Under the pieces are notes generated by a model. That model did not search any database, was not told the origin of the DNA, and saw nothing but the letters and a program-made list of their open reading frames with translations. Shown piece after piece: positions 6,639 through 7,183 of a stretch of 7,183 bases of DNA. The DNA comes from an uncultured Azospirillum sp. GTDB lineage: Bacteria; Pseudomonadota; Alphaproteobacteria; RF32; CAG-239. A program made the position numbers and the translations under genes. Each line of letters starts with the position of its first letter. Within the stretch, counting starts at the first letter, position 1. The DNA lies in NCBI GenBank assembly GCA_902489675.1, contig CABUAP010000066.1, forward strand, positions 1 to 7,183, read 5' to 3'.

Positions 6639-7183
6639 TTATTGATCCAAGAAAGAACGCAGCTTGCGCGAACGGCTCGGATGTTTGAGCTTGCGCAACG
6701 CTTTGGCTTCGATCTGGCGAATACGCTCACGGGTCACATTAAACTGCTGCCCCACTTCTTCCAACGTATGATCCGTATTCATGCCAATCCCGAAGCGCAT
6801 ACGCAGAACGCGTTCTTCCCGCGGCGTCAAGGACGACAAAATCCGCGTACAGGTTTCTTTCAGGTTGCTGTGAATTGCGGAATCAAGCGGCTGCAGCGCG
6901 CTTTCATCAGGGATAAAATCGCCCAGAGAAGAATCTTCCTCATCACCGACCGGAGATTCCAAACTAACAGGTTCTTTGGCAATTTTCATAACTTTGCGCA
7001 CTTTTTCAAGCGGCATGGAAAGTCTGGCCGCCAGTTCTTCCGGCACCGGCTCGCGTCCCATTTCGGAGAGCATCTGCCGCGAAGTTCTCACCAATTTGTT
7101 AATTGTTTCAATCATATGCACCGGAATACGGATCGTCCGTGCCTGATCGGCGATTGAGCGCGTAATAGCCTGACGGATCCACC
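6639..7183 (-). CDS. rpoD: RNA polymerase housekeeping sigma factor RpoD (sigma70), N-terminal part outside window
   Basis: RpoD directs RNA polymerase to the -35 and -10 elements of housekeeping promoters. The frame is open to the right edge; the visible 180 residues begin with WIRQAITRSIADQARTIRIP, the end of region 2 and start of region 3, which matches E. coli RpoD from about Trp434 to its end at residue 613. Region 3 follows (visible 21-72), then the region 3.2 finger (about 73-100, SPVGDEEDSSLGDFIPD). Region 4 (about 106-180) contains SLTPREERVLRMRFGIGM and the region 4.2 helix-turn-helix TLEEVGQQFNVTRERIRQIE (139-158), which reads the -35 element. The C-terminus RSRKLRSFLDQ is typical of alphaproteobacteria. 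The GTG at 7121 is internal (Val of IPVHM), not a start. Regions 1 and most of 2 lie beyond the window, as does the promoter. The gene converges on recG and ends at its own hairpin terminator. Confidence 0.97.
   Translation of the reverse strand, partial: WIRQAITRSIADQARTIRIPVHMIETINKLVRTSRQMLSEMGREPVPEELAARLSMPLEKVRKVMKIAKEPVSLESPVGDEEDSSLGDFIPDESALQPLDSAIHSNLKETCTRILSSLTPREERVLRMRFGIGMNTDHTLEEVGQQFNVTRERIRQIEAKALRKLKHPSRSRKLRSFLDQ

Noticed and set aside
6527..6730. A 67-residue - strand frame crossing the rpoD 3' end and terminator
   Set aside because: It runs out of frame through the conserved rpoD C-terminus and through the terminator hairpin, so coding use is very unlikely.
6633..7157. 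A 174-residue + strand frame across rpoD
   Set aside because: It is antisense to the highly conserved sigma factor regions 3 and 4, which account for the sequence; its His-, Phe- and Arg-rich translation looks like a shadow.
1..7183. A hidden defence system, prophage, transposon or CRISPR array
   Set aside because: I found no transposase, integrase, terminal repeats, spaced direct repeats or phage-like genes. The window is occupied almost entirely by conserved housekeeping genes.

Overview
The window is a stretch of ordinary chromosome from a proteobacterium, most likely an alphaproteobacterium. The main evidence is the RpoD C-terminus: the end of region 4 and the closing RSRKLRSFLDQ read like the alphaproteobacterial housekeeping sigma factor. 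The Mfd wording (GRDF, ASHDMDIRG, GEEQSGHIKEVG) and the RecG N-terminus (MRPSFLYPLFAS) agree with this. Base composition looks moderate and even across the genes, and no mobile element, CRISPR array, tRNA or rRNA is visible. A host-associated alphaproteobacterium is possible, but the sequence does not prove it.

Layout, left to right. (1) Positions 3-641, + strand: the 3' part of a DUF192-family gene whose protein carries an unusual acidic low-complexity tail of about 80 residues. (2) Positions 660-699: a strong hairpin with T tracts on both sides, placed as a bidirectional terminator between two convergent genes. (3) Positions 738-4226, - strand: mfd, the transcription-repair coupling factor. 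(4) Positions 4227-4309: an 83-bp divergent spacer with a good sigma70-type promoter for recG and a weaker candidate for mfd overlapping it. (5) Positions 4310-6394, + strand: recG, the branched-DNA helicase. (6) Positions 6395-6638: a convergent gap with a possible small - strand ORF of unknown function and the rpoD terminator. (7) Positions 6639-7183, - strand: the C-terminal 180 residues of rpoD, running off the right edge.

Mfd and RecG are two related superfamily 2 DNA translocases that share the TRG motif. Mfd removes stalled RNA polymerase and recruits nucleotide excision repair; RecG remodels stalled replication forks. They are divergently transcribed from one short spacer, so they form a genome-maintenance pair. 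RpoD and the DUF192 gene have no evident functional link to that pair.

I found no new multi-gene system. The most distinctive points are a Gly-to-Lys change in RecG helicase motif VI, the acidic tail on the DUF192 protein, the absence of an sdhE-like gene between recG and mfd, and the unexplained small ORF antisense to the recG 3' end.
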